From positions 1 to 63,385 of the forward strand of contig VXLV01000077.1 in assembly GCA_009841405.1 (NCBI GenBank): a stretch of DNA of 63,385 nt. Reading direction: 5' to 3'. Both the position numbers and the translations under genes were made by a program. Shown here piece after piece: positions 43,837 through 52,554 of this stretch (positions are counted from its first letter, which is position 1; every line of letters starts with the position of its first letter). This DNA is from Chloroflexota bacterium (GTDB lineage: Bacteria > Chloroflexota > Anaerolineae > Aggregatilineales > Phototrophicaceae). Below the pieces are notes generated by a model. The model was not told where the DNA came from, ran no database searches, and saw nothing but the letters and a program-made list of their open reading frames with translations.

Positions 43837-44844
43837 GTGATTAAGTCAGTCTTGATTAGCCTGCTGATTCTGTTGCTCTTGACGCCTTGGGCGCAGGCGA
43901 GCGATGGTCGGTTCGCGCCCTGTACGGCGGCCGATCTTGAGACCTTGCGGCAACTCGAATCCGTATACGATGCCTTGCTGGTGCAAGGCACGCGCACACG
44001 CAACGCCAGCCTGCTGCGTTTCCTGGTCGAGCGGCAGTACGAGTGGCGCCTGGGCTTGAATGAGACACTGCCGCGCTGCGCCGAAGCTTTCGAGATTGGC
44101 TGGCTGATGAGCCAGGTTACGGGCGATACAGTAGCGGTTGCCGCCCTGGACCTGGCGGATGAGGAGAGCGGCTGGCTGTTGGAACCGAAAGAAATCGGGC
44201 GCTCCCGCGTTGCCGCGCTGCTGGAAGACTTGGGGGCTTCTTTGGATGACGGCGCGCTGACGCCGCAATCGCTTGATGATGCCGGCGCTGCGTGTTCCGA
44301 CGAGCAGTTGGCGATTCTCGCCCCGGGCATGCTGCTTGGCTTTGAAGACGCGGTCGCTGTAGCCCAAGCGGCGGCATCGCCGGAAGCCTTCGTCGAATTC
44401 ACTGGCGCCTATCTCGAATTGCGCGAGGCGATGTGGAACGATTTGCCGCATTGCAGCGAGGCGGTTGAGTTCGGCTTGATGATGAACCAGATTCTTGGCG
44501 ACTATGTCGGGCTGATTCTGCATCGCGTCAACGGCGTCGCCGACGAGGACAACCCGCTGCGTCCGCAGATCGTAAGTGAAGGCTATCGATTCGCCGACAA
44601 GACGGCGGCAGTGGTCGCGGCGCTTGATCGGAACCGTACAGTAAAGCTCTATCATGTCAGCGGCAGCGACGGCGCTAACATCCGCGCCTGCCCGACGACA
44701 GCCTGTGAGATCGTGGCCGTCTACGCCGCGGAGCAGGAGTTGCGGATCATCGACGATTCGGGCGAATGGTATGAGATCCGCCTTGACAATGGCGAAACCG
44801 GCTTCATCGCCGGCTTCCTCGCCAGCATAAATTCGTCCGGCTAA
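43837..44844 (+). CDS. Exported protein with two two-Cys repeats and an SH3-like C-terminus
   Basis: The protein has 335 residues with a signal peptide (SVLISLLILLLLTPWAQA) and a GTG start at 43837. Two copies of a domain of about 110-125 residues follow, each with an N-terminal Cys and a second Cys in a Pro-x-Cys-x-Glu-Ala-like motif: Cys29/Cys81 and Cys153/Cys206. Shared landmarks are ERQYEWRLGLNETLPRC and ELREAMWNDLPHC, both with a Trp and a Leu-Pro-x-Cys. The C-terminus (about 268-330) is an SH3-like module containing CPTTAC. I recognise no known family for the repeat. A disulfide within each copy is plausible in an exported protein. Confidence 0.7.
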   Translation: MIKSVLISLLILLLLTPWAQASDGRFAPCTAADLETLRQLESVYDALLVQGTRTRNASLLRFLVERQYEWRLGLNETLPRCAEAFEIGWLMSQVTGDTVAVAALDLADEESGWLLEPKEIGRSRVAALLEDLGASLDDGALTPQSLDDAGAACSDEQLAILAPGMLLGFEDAVAVAQAAASPEAFVEFTGAYLELREAMWNDLPHCSEAVEFGLMMNQILGDYVGLILHRVNGVADEDNPLRPQIVSEGYRFADKTAAVVAALDRNRTVKLYHVSGSDGANIRACPTTACEIVAVYAAEQELRIIDDSGEWYEIRLDNGETGFIAGFLASINSSG

Positions 44845-44886
44845 ACTTAGACAGGCAGCCCAAAACAATGCCATACGGAGCGTCAG

Positions 44887-46464
44887 ATGTTCAGGTTTCT
44901 CTTGACGTGCTGCGCGCTATTGATTTCGCTGCTGACGGCAAACGGCCAGAGCTTTGATCTGCCGCATTGCAGCCCGGAACAGCTCTCCGTCATCGGGGAC
45001 CTAAGTCCGGAGATTAGCGCAATTGAAGCTGATTTGGGCCGCATTGAATCGATGGCGGATGTGCTCCGTGTTAATGCCGAGCATCTGCGCCTGCGGCAGA
45101 AGCTTTGGGATGACCTTCAGCTTTGTGATGTGTATCTGGAATTTACCAGCCTGTTTAGCGCGCGCTTCAATGACGTCTTCGCCGCCAGCGCTATGGAAGG
45201 CATCAGCCCCGGTCAAGAGGAGAGCCCCAGATGGAAGCTGGTTGAAGGCATAGACGGCGAAGCGCGAAACCTGATACTGGCGAATTTGGGTGAATACGTC
45301 CTTGCCGGCTTGATCCCCGGCAGCGGAGACTCGCAATCAGAACCGCTGGCGGCGTGCAGCGAAACACAGCGGCAATACGCGCGCGGCGCCAAACTGAAGG
45401 GCTATACCGAGATACTGAACCAGGCCATGGCAGTAGACACCGTTGAAGACCTGTTGCGCTACGACGCCGCCCATCTCGAGTTTCGCGAGAGCGCCTGGGC
45501 GGATTTGCCTCGTTGCGCCGATGCTTACGAAGTCGCCTTGCTTATGTTTCGCATCAGTGGCGATTTCGTGGTCGGGCATGCGCTGGCGTTCCTGGGCGTG
45601 CCGCGCGATTCCAACCCCTACGTGGCTCAGCTCATGGACGATGTGTCTCGCTTGCCTGCCTGGATGATCCCGGCGGCGCTGCGAGACCCGGATGCCGTCT
45701 ACGCGCTGTTCGAAAGCAGCTTGCCCGGCTGCAGCGCGGCCGAGCTTCTACAGCTTCCGTATTTCGATCACTCGTTGCTGGCACTGGCGGGAGCGCATGA
45801 TGGAAGTTTCATGGACGGGATTAATCGGGACAATCTCAGGACTTACGCCCGTGTCGAGATTGACTGGCGGAATTGGCAATTCGTGGAGTCGCCACGATGT
45901 GCAGAAGCGTTGGCCCTCACGCTGACTTTGAGCGAGTTAGGCAGCGATATGGTGGCGGCGCAGGGATTCTCGCTCGCCGGCGAGCCCGACTTGGCGTCCC
46001 GGTATCGCGAGCAGGCGCTTCTGGGGATGGACCGGTTTCGATCTCTGCAAGCCGCTGTCATAGAGACGGACGTGACCAGCGGCGAATTCGTCAATGAGGA
46101 GACTCAATTGTCTGGATGTACGGCCGACCAATTGTTGGGGCTAAATGAGCGCGTATTCTCGACCTGGCAAGCATTGGCAAATATCTTGCGAGAATTAGGA
46201 ACGCGGTCTGATTTCGCCAGCTACGCCAAAGCGCAATTTGAGTGGCGTAGGGATCTGCGGCAGCGTCTGCCGCCCTGCGCCGAAGCAGTGGAACTTAGCC
46301 TCTTATTGCATCAAGGCGTCGGCATCTTTGCGGGTTTGTTCGCGCTCGACTTTGCCGACATTGACCAGGAAAACAATGCTTATGCGCGCGCCAGCAATGA
46401 GTTCGCAGAAGAAATCCTGCCACTGCTCAACCAGATGCAGGCGAAATTCACCGGGGCGGAATAG
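44887..46464 (+). CDS. Exported protein with four two-Cys repeats
   Basis: The 525-residue protein begins with a signal peptide (FLLTCCALLISLLTANG); GGAG is 5 nt before the ATG. Four repeats follow, with Cys pairs 28/80, 157/210, 282/338 and 411/464, spaced 52-56 residues. Repeated landmarks include HLEFRESAWADLPRCADA and FEWRRDLRQRLPPCAEA. These are the same elements as in the genes at 43837 and 47283. It lacks the SH3 module of the first. The repeat is all-helical by look (Leu/Ala/Glu-rich with an amphipathic pattern). No enzymatic residues are seen. It starts 42 bp after the previous stop, probably the same operon. Confidence 0.7.
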   Translation: MFRFLLTCCALLISLLTANGQSFDLPHCSPEQLSVIGDLSPEISAIEADLGRIESMADVLRVNAEHLRLRQKLWDDLQLCDVYLEFTSLFSARFNDVFAASAMEGISPGQEESPRWKLVEGIDGEARNLILANLGEYVLAGLIPGSGDSQSEPLAACSETQRQYARGAKLKGYTEILNQAMAVDTVEDLLRYDAAHLEFRESAWADLPRCADAYEVALLMFRISGDFVVGHALAFLGVPRDSNPYVAQLMDDVSRLPAWMIPAALRDPDAVYALFESSLPGCSAAELLQLPYFDHSLLALAGAHDGSFMDGINRDNLRTYARVEIDWRNWQFVESPRCAEALALTLTLSELGSDMVAAQGFSLAGEPDLASRYREQALLGMDRFRSLQAAVIETDVTSGEFVNEETQLSGCTADQLLGLNERVFSTWQALANILRELGTRSDFASYAKAQFEWRRDLRQRLPPCAEAVELSLLLHQGVGIFAGLFALDFADIDQENNAYARASNEFAEEILPLLNQMQAKFTGAE

Positions 46465-46521
46465 ACCGGGCCGGCGACTGCAGCGCAGCCTCACAGCAAC
46501 ATCGACCGGCTGAAGGGACGG

Positions 46522-47238
46522 ATGCCGAGCGTAATGATAAAAGCCATCCTGTTTGATCTGGACGATACGCTCTTTAGCTTGAGCGGCTGCGAGGCGGAGG
46601 CGCTGCGGCGTACGCTGGGGAGCGTCGGGCTGCTCGAGTCACTGCCGGCCGATTTCGTACAGCGCTACGCCGCGATCAGCAGCGGGTACTGGTTGGCGAA
46701 GGCCGCCGACGACGACACGCGGGCCACGCGCGCCCACATCATTGAATCGAGCTGGCGCGACTTCCTGGCGCGCTTCGACTTGGACGCGAGCCGGGCCCTG
46801 GAGCTTGCCGAAGCGTTCTGGGCAGCTTTCTGCGCATCCAGCGCGCTGAACCCCGGCGCGCGGGAAGTGGTAGAGAATCTGGCGGGCCAGTATCGGCTGG
46901 GCATGGTCACCAATGGCTACAGCGATTCCCAGCGCGGGCGGCTGGCTGCGGCGGGCTGGAGCGACCGCTTTGATCCGCTGCTCATCTCGGAGGAGGCCGG
47001 CGTAGCCAAGCCCGACCCGCGAATCTTCCAGATGGCGCTGGAGCGGCTGGACCTGGGCGCGGCTGACGTGTTGTACGTCGGCGACTCGCTCAGCCACGAC
47101 CGCGAAGGCTGCCTGCGCGCCGGCATTCGCTTCTGCCACTATTGCCCGGACCCGGCGCCAGCGACCGGCGCGCCGAAATGCTATTACCGTATCCGTAACT
47201 TACTTGACCTTGAGGGACTGCTGCGCGAGTTGGCGTAA
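46522..47238 (+). CDS. HAD-family hydrolase (YjjG-like nucleotidase type)
   Basis: This 238-residue HAD phosphatase has motif I FDLDDTLF (nucleophile and acid/base Asp), motif II in VTNGYSDS, motif III Lys in GVAKPDPRIF, and motif IV GDSLSHDREG. The helical cap lies between motifs I and II. The general type is the YjjG/HAD-IA group, which dephosphorylates nucleotides or sugar phosphates. It lies between two members of the two-Cys-repeat family. Its role there is unclear. An AAGGGA lies 3 nt before the ATG at 46522. Confidence 0.9.
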   Translation: MPSVMIKAILFDLDDTLFSLSGCEAEALRRTLGSVGLLESLPADFVQRYAAISSGYWLAKAADDDTRATRAHIIESSWRDFLARFDLDASRALELAEAFWAAFCASSALNPGAREVVENLAGQYRLGMVTNGYSDSQRGRLAAAGWSDRFDPLLISEEAGVAKPDPRIFQMALERLDLGAADVLYVGDSLSHDREGCLRAGIRFCHYCPDPAPATGAPKCYYRIRNLLDLEGLLRELA

Positions 47239-47282
47239 CATTTTCGCGCGGCAAAGCCCCGAAATTGTAGAAGGAGAGTTTC

Positions 47283-48839
47283 ATGCGTAGATTGATGATT
47301 GTGCTGGTAGTGCTCATGTCCTTTGCCCCGGCGTTGCAAGCGCAGTCCCAGGGCTTTCCGCTCTGTTCGGCCTCTGAGCTCGCGTATGTGGCCGAGCTGC
47401 AACCAGTATACGACGACCTGGTTGCCAGCCTCAGCGCCGATGGCGATACTTCGCTGGACAAGACCCTGGTCTTTACTCAAGCGCAAATCGAATGGCGCGA
47501 GCCGCTTTGGGACGGCCTGCCGCGCTGCGCGGAAGCCATCGACATCGCGGTGCTGATGAGCCAGAACACAAGCGACATGGGCGGCATGGCTGCGCTGACC
47601 TATGCCGGCGTTTCGCTCAGCCTGAATCGTTATAAGGACCGGCTGTTCTTTGAGGGCAGCAACACCAAACTTCTCGCGTCCATGTTTGAGCAGGTCAAGC
47701 AGCTGATTGAAAGCGGCGAGCGCCCAGCAGATCCGGCCGCGGGCGATCGCGAACTGGAAGACTGCAGCGAAGATCAGGTCAGGACGCTCATCGCCGAGTT
47801 GCGCGAAAATGAAGACCTGATCGTGCAAGGGACCAGCGTACAGGCGCCAGGCGATCTAATGGACTATATCAGTGCGAAGCTGGAATGGCGCGACCAGGTC
47901 TGGGCCAGGTTGCCCGCTTGCCGCGAATCGATCGGCGTCGGCCGCAACATGAGCCAGACGGCTAGTGATCTGGCCACCGCGATTGCCTTCAGCTACGCGC
48001 AGGTTCCCGGGCCCGAGAACCCATTTGCCGCCACGCTTTCGGACGATCTCACCCTGCTGGGCGACCTGCTGGTGTTCTTGATTTCGTCTATCGGCGAGCA
48101 GGTGGCGGCTGACCTGGAATCCCCGCTGCCAGCCTGCGCCGCGGTGGACAAGGCGGCCGTCGCCGAGATGCTGTCGTCCTTTGACGCGCTTGTCGAGCCA
48201 GTGTTCGGCATTGAGACGACTGAAGACCTGCTGGCTTACATCGAGCAGCTCATTGACTGGCGAAGCGAGCTGTGGTCAGGCGTGCCCTTCTGCGCGGAGG
48301 CGGTCGAAATTAGCTTGCTCGCCGCCAACACAGCGCTTGACTTTGCGACTTTCCGGGCGCTGCAATTGTCCGGCGAGTCGGCCGACCTCAACCTGCTAGT
48401 CGATACGGCCATTGCTGGCCTGCTCAAGGTCGCGGCCTTTGCGGCTGACAACCAGGCGTCCAATCCCGCGACGACTGCGGCGTCACAAGCGGACAGCCTT
48501 CCGGCTTGCGCGGAATCGGCCAAACCGTCTCTGCTGGGTATGCGCGATCAGTCGGCGATCTTCTACTCGCTGACCAGCGGATTCCTGACCGTAGAGGAAC
48601 TCGCGAATGTCGCCGAAGTCCATATTCACTGGCGCGAGCAGATTTGGAAGGAATTCCCGCCTTGCCAGGAGGCGATCAAGGCTGGGCGACTGCTGATTCA
48701 GCTGACCGGCGATTTGACGCCGTCGGTGGCGCTGTTGTTCCATCTCGATGTGCCCTGGGAAGACAATCCATTCATAGGCGAGACTTCAACCGCACGCGAG
48801 CAACTGTTGAGTTACGTCACGATGTTCGGGGACGAGTAG
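47283..48839 (+). CDS. Exported protein with four two-Cys repeats (second)
   Basis: The 518-residue protein has a signal peptide (LMIVLVVLMSFAPALQA) and AAGGAG 6 nt before the ATG. Its four repeats have Cys pairs 28/82, 161/213, 285/337 and 409/461, spaced 52-54 residues. Shared landmarks are IEWREPLWDGLPRCAEA, LEWRDQVWARLPACRE, DWRSELWSGVPFCAEA and HWREQIWKEFPPCQEA. No cysteine occurs outside these pairs. It is paralogous to the proteins at 43837 and 44887, so the three genes expand one domain. No SH3 module. Function unknown. Confidence 0.7.
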   Translation: MRRLMIVLVVLMSFAPALQAQSQGFPLCSASELAYVAELQPVYDDLVASLSADGDTSLDKTLVFTQAQIEWREPLWDGLPRCAEAIDIAVLMSQNTSDMGGMAALTYAGVSLSLNRYKDRLFFEGSNTKLLASMFEQVKQLIESGERPADPAAGDRELEDCSEDQVRTLIAELRENEDLIVQGTSVQAPGDLMDYISAKLEWRDQVWARLPACRESIGVGRNMSQTASDLATAIAFSYAQVPGPENPFAATLSDDLTLLGDLLVFLISSIGEQVAADLESPLPACAAVDKAAVAEMLSSFDALVEPVFGIETTEDLLAYIEQLIDWRSELWSGVPFCAEAVEISLLAANTALDFATFRALQLSGESADLNLLVDTAIAGLLKVAAFAADNQASNPATTAASQADSLPACAESAKPSLLGMRDQSAIFYSLTSGFLTVEELANVAEVHIHWREQIWKEFPPCQEAIKAGRLLIQLTGDLTPSVALLFHLDVPWEDNPFIGETSTAREQLLSYVTMFGDE

Positions 48840-48883
48840 TCAAGACGCGACTATGCGCTGCTTCGTCTTGCGGCTGGCGCAGG

Positions 48884-49915
48884 CTATTCCGTTATCGTCA
48901 CCTTGGACAAGCCGCGTGGTTTGTCGACTTCGTAGCCGCGCGCCAGCGCCTGCTGCATGGCGTAAATCTGTCCCGGCATCACGCTCACAATTGGGCTGAG
49001 CCACTCCGGTACAGCCGGAACGGGCAGCGCCTGTGTCCCGGCGCGCAGCAGGTCGTCAACGTTGCTGATGATTAGGATCTCGGCGTATCGTTCGGCGAGC
49101 CGCCGCGTCATGTCCGCCATGCCCGCGAGCGTAGGACCCTGCGGCGCGACCAGCATCACCGGATGCCCGCGGTCAATGGCCGCGATCGGGCCGTGGCGAA
49201 AGTCGGCTTCGCTGTAGCCCTCGCTGGCGATATACGTCAGCTCCTTGACCTTCAGACTGATCTCGAGCGCAGTGGCGTAGTTGAAGCCGCGCCCCAGCGT
49301 GACCAGCTTGTCGCTGTAGCGGTAGCGCTCCGCCCAGTCGGCGATCTGTTCCGAGCTTTCCAGCGTGTCCCGGGCCAGGCCTGGCAAGGCGGCCAAATCG
49401 TCCCAGTGCTCCGTCTCGTCCGCGAGCGCGCTCGCCAGCATGGCGACAACGGTCAATTGCGCGGTGTAGGTCTTGGTCGCGGCCACGCTGAATTCGCGCT
49501 CGGCGCGCAGCGGCAGATGCAACGCGGCCGCCTGCGCCAGCGGAGAATCGTCGAAATTGGTGATGGCCAGCGTCAGCGCGCCGTCCCGCCGGGCATCAAC
49601 CAATACTGTCCGTACGTCTTCCGCTTCGCCCGACTGGCTGATGCCGATGACCAGCGCCCGCGACAAGTCCGCCGGCTGGCCGTAGAGCGTATGCAGCGAC
49701 GGCGTCGCCAACATGACCGGCAAGCGAAGGTCATGACCGAACAGATACTGTGCGTAACAGGCGGCGTTGTCCGATGTGCCGCGGGCCGCGATGCATACGA
49801 AGGGCGGGTCGAAGTCGCGAATGGCGGCGGCTGCTGCTTCGGTGTCGGCGCGCCCTTGGCCAAGCAGGCGCTCGATGACGGCCGGCTGTTGGGCGATTTC
49901 GTCTTGCAGGTGCAT
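48884..49915 (-). CDS. SIS-domain protein, GlmS-isomerase/NagB-II-like (gene 2 of the sugar locus)
   Basis: The 343-residue protein has two SIS (sugar isomerase) domains. The first has CIAARGTSDNAACYAQYLFG and GISQSGEAEDV; the second has TLGRGFNYATALEISLKVKE. This layout matches stand-alone GlmS isomerase-like deaminases (NagB-II) and AgaS. With nagA, GH20 and another SIS gene nearby it probably acts on amino-sugar phosphates, perhaps releasing ammonia from glucosamine 6-phosphate. GAGGAG lies just before the ATG at 49915. It is the last gene of the minus-strand run that starts at 58563. Confidence 0.85.
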   Translation of the reverse strand: MHLQDEIAQQPAVIERLLGQGRADTEAAAAAIRDFDPPFVCIAARGTSDNAACYAQYLFGHDLRLPVMLATPSLHTLYGQPADLSRALVIGISQSGEAEDVRTVLVDARRDGALTLAITNFDDSPLAQAAALHLPLRAEREFSVAATKTYTAQLTVVAMLASALADETEHWDDLAALPGLARDTLESSEQIADWAERYRYSDKLVTLGRGFNYATALEISLKVKELTYIASEGYSEADFRHGPIAAIDRGHPVMLVAPQGPTLAGMADMTRRLAERYAEILIISNVDDLLRAGTQALPVPAVPEWLSPIVSVMPGQIYAMQQALARGYEVDKPRGLSKVTITE

Positions 49916-49936
49916 GAGTCTCCTCGCGGATGACGG

Positions 49937-51484
49937 TTAGTCGTTGAGCGGTCGGTAATTGACGCCCATGACATCCAGCGCGGGCAGATGGCGCCCCAGC
50001 CGCGCGATCAAGGCGTCGTAATCGCGCTCGTCGGGATGATGCCAAAGCACATCGGCGATTGCGATGGCGCGCGGAAACATCATGTATTCGACATGGTCGG
50101 ACTGAGGCATGTATTCGGTCCAGATATTGCCTTGCCCGCCCAGGATGTGATGCCGCTTGTCGGCTGCGATCTGCCTGGGAATTACTTCGTATTGCCAGAC
50201 TTGCCGCAGCGGCAGGATCGCCGATATCGCCGGCGGTTCGCTCTCGGTGTCTTCGGTCTGGTAGTAGTCCAGGTAGCAGTAGGTATTCGGCGTCATGATG
50301 ACATCGTGGCCGGCATTGGCCGCGGCGATACCGCCATCGCTGCCGCGCCAGCTCATGACGGTGGCGTTGGGCGCCAGCCCGCCCTCGAGTATCTCATCCC
50401 AGCCGACCAGATTGCGCCCGCGCTCGTTGAGCCAGGCTTCGATCTGGCGGATGAACCAGCTTTGCAGCTCATGCTCGTCCGCCAGTCCCTCGGCCTGGAT
50501 GCGCGCTTGACAAGCCGGGCAGGCTTGCCAACGAGCTTTCGGCGCTTCGTCGCCGCCGATATGAATGTACTGCGACGGGAATAGCTCGAGAACTTCGCCC
50601 AATACGTCATTCACGAAGCTGAAGACCGCGTCCTTGCCGGCGCAAAAAATGTCCTCGGCGATGCCCCAGGTCGTCCGTACCCGGTAGCCGGCGCCGGCGC
50701 AGCCCAACTCCGGATAGGCTGTCAGCGCCGCCACCGCATGCCCCGGCAACTCAATCTCGGGCATGACGGTAATGCCGCGCTCGGCAGCGTAGGCGACCAC
50801 TTCCCGTACTTCGTCTTGCGTATAGAAGCCGCCATAGGACGCGCCGTCGTATTGGTCCCAGGCGCCGGCGACGACAGTCTCCTCACGGTACGCGCCGACC
50901 TCGGTCAAGCGCGGATACTTCTTGATTTCGATTCGCCAGCCCTGGTCTTCGGTCAAGTGCCAGTGGAAGGTATTGAACTTGTAGAAGGCCAACATATCAA
51001 TGAACTTCTTGATGAAAGCGACCGGGAAGATATGCCGGCCGACATCAAGATGGATGCCGCGCCAGCCGAATGCCGGGCTATCGTTGATGACGACACCGGG
51101 AATCGTCCAGTCGACGCCGGCTTGCGTTTCGCTCGCGAGGATCTGTTGCGGCAGCAACTGACGAATGGTCTGCATGCCGTGGAGGAACCCGGCGCGCTGC
51201 GAGGCGGACAGCAGGGCCCGGCCCGGCTCCACCTCCAGCCGGTAGCCTTCGGCGTCGTCTGACGCCTCCGGCGCCAGTAAGATTGCGTTCTGCGCATTGG
51301 ACAGAATGTCGTCATCAAGCGGGTGCACGGGCAGATCGAAACCTGTGGCGGGCCGGAGATAATCGGCCAGCGTCGCGCCAATTGCGCTGTCAGCGGCGAA
51401 GACGCGCGTATGCCGGTTGAGCGTGAAGCCGCCAGTCTTGCGCTCCAGCTCGCGCGGCTGTGGAAAGAGTGTGATTTCGTCCAT
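49937..51484 (-). CDS. GH20 beta-N-acetylhexosaminidase
   Basis: This is a 515-residue GH20 enzyme from the ATG at 51484 (MDEITLFPQPRELE), preceded by AAGGAC. A TTG at 51517 overlaps the previous stop as TTGA, but gives an unmatched leader. The GH20b-like domain spans roughly 1-130. The TIM barrel carries HLTEDQGWRIEIKKYPRLTE and the catalytic pair Asp312-Glu313 in HIGGDEAPKARW. It removes terminal beta-GlcNAc or GalNAc by substrate-assisted catalysis. No signal peptide is seen, so it likely acts on imported chitobiose or cell-wall fragments. SIS genes flank it. Confidence 0.93.
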   Translation of the reverse strand: MDEITLFPQPRELERKTGGFTLNRHTRVFAADSAIGATLADYLRPATGFDLPVHPLDDDILSNAQNAILLAPEASDDAEGYRLEVEPGRALLSASQRAGFLHGMQTIRQLLPQQILASETQAGVDWTIPGVVINDSPAFGWRGIHLDVGRHIFPVAFIKKFIDMLAFYKFNTFHWHLTEDQGWRIEIKKYPRLTEVGAYREETVVAGAWDQYDGASYGGFYTQDEVREVVAYAAERGITVMPEIELPGHAVAALTAYPELGCAGAGYRVRTTWGIAEDIFCAGKDAVFSFVNDVLGEVLELFPSQYIHIGGDEAPKARWQACPACQARIQAEGLADEHELQSWFIRQIEAWLNERGRNLVGWDEILEGGLAPNATVMSWRGSDGGIAAANAGHDVIMTPNTYCYLDYYQTEDTESEPPAISAILPLRQVWQYEVIPRQIAADKRHHILGGQGNIWTEYMPQSDHVEYMMFPRAIAIADVLWHHPDERDYDALIARLGRHLPALDVMGVNYRPLND

Positions 51485-51513
51485 AGCTGAATTGTCCTTT
51501 ATCCAAGCGATAG

Positions 51514-52554
51514 TCAAATGTCATCCAGTGAAATGACGGCGCTGAGCTGATGCGGCTGATCGGGATCACAGCCATTGAAGATTGCGCGATGGTAAGCCAG
51601 CAATTGCAGCGCCGGCAAGTACAAGATCGGCATACACCAGGTTGGCAAGTCAACCGGCAAGATGACTTGATGCTGATATTCGCCGAGTTCCGGCCCAATC
51701 GCCAGCACAGTCGCGCCCATCGCCGCCATTTCTTGCAGCACGCGCCCCTCGTGCCGCGCGGCGTCGGGTGATATCAAGCCGATGACGAGGCTGTCCGCGC
51801 CGACCATCGACATGGGGCCGTGGCGAAACTCAAGCGTGTGATAGGCCTCGCTGTAAGACAAGGACATCTCTTTCATTTTGAGCATGGCTTCGCAGGCGAT
51901 GCCGTAGAGCGCGCCCGACCCCAAGAAGAAGAACTTCGCTATGTTGCTATTCTCGCCCAGCGATTGCGCCAGGTCGCCGTAGCGCTCCAGCAGGTGGCGG
52001 CAAGTGGCGGGCAGTTTGCGGCTGGCGCCGAGATCGCGTCCGCCGACCAGGGCCGCCAGCTGCTGGACGGCGACCGCCATGCTGCTGAAGGAGCGCGTCT
52101 GGGCGACGCTGTTTTCCTGCGCACCGTCGATGGCGATGACGACGTCCGCATCGGAGGCGAGCGGGCTGCCGCTGTCGCAGGTCACAGCGAGGACTGGACT
52201 GCGCGCGTAGGCCTTGAACGTTTCTTGAGCGCGAACAGTTTCGGTGGTGCTGCCGGAGCGCGAGACGCTCAGCAGCAGATAGCGCTGACCGGGCAGACAG
52301 ACCGAATTCGGATGGAGCAGCAGTTCAGATGCCGGGCAGGCGAGCGCATGACAGCCGGCCTGGCGCAGGAGACTAGCCGCGGTCAGCGCGAGATAATAGG
52401 TTGACCCGCAGCCGGTGACGATCACCCGGTCGAAAGCGCCCGACGCCAGCAGCGAACGCAGCTGTGGATCGTCGGGGTCGACGACGGCAAGCGCCGTAGC
52501 CCAGACTTCCGGCTGGCTCATAATTTCCCGCAGCGTGTGTTGGCCCGCGGTCAT
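51514..52554 (-). CDS. SIS-domain protein, AgaS/NagB-II-like (gene 1 of the sugar locus)
   Basis: This two-SIS protein of 346 residues has VIVTGCGSTYYLALTAASLL and SVSRSGSTTETVRAQETF in the first domain and SYSEAYHTLEFRHGPMSMV in the second. That is the GlmS isomerase, NagB-II or AgaS pattern. It is diverged from the SIS protein at 48884, so two related deaminase/isomerases coexist. Its ATG overlaps the stop of the helicase (ATGA, 52551-52554), so it is coupled to the defence-like cassette upstream. GH20 follows 29 bp downstream. Confidence 0.87.
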   Translation of the reverse strand: MTAGQHTLREIMSQPEVWATALAVVDPDDPQLRSLLASGAFDRVIVTGCGSTYYLALTAASLLRQAGCHALACPASELLLHPNSVCLPGQRYLLLSVSRSGSTTETVRAQETFKAYARSPVLAVTCDSGSPLASDADVVIAIDGAQENSVAQTRSFSSMAVAVQQLAALVGGRDLGASRKLPATCRHLLERYGDLAQSLGENSNIAKFFFLGSGALYGIACEAMLKMKEMSLSYSEAYHTLEFRHGPMSMVGADSLVIGLISPDAARHEGRVLQEMAAMGATVLAIGPELGEYQHQVILPVDLPTWCMPILYLPALQLLAYHRAIFNGCDPDQPHQLSAVISLDDI

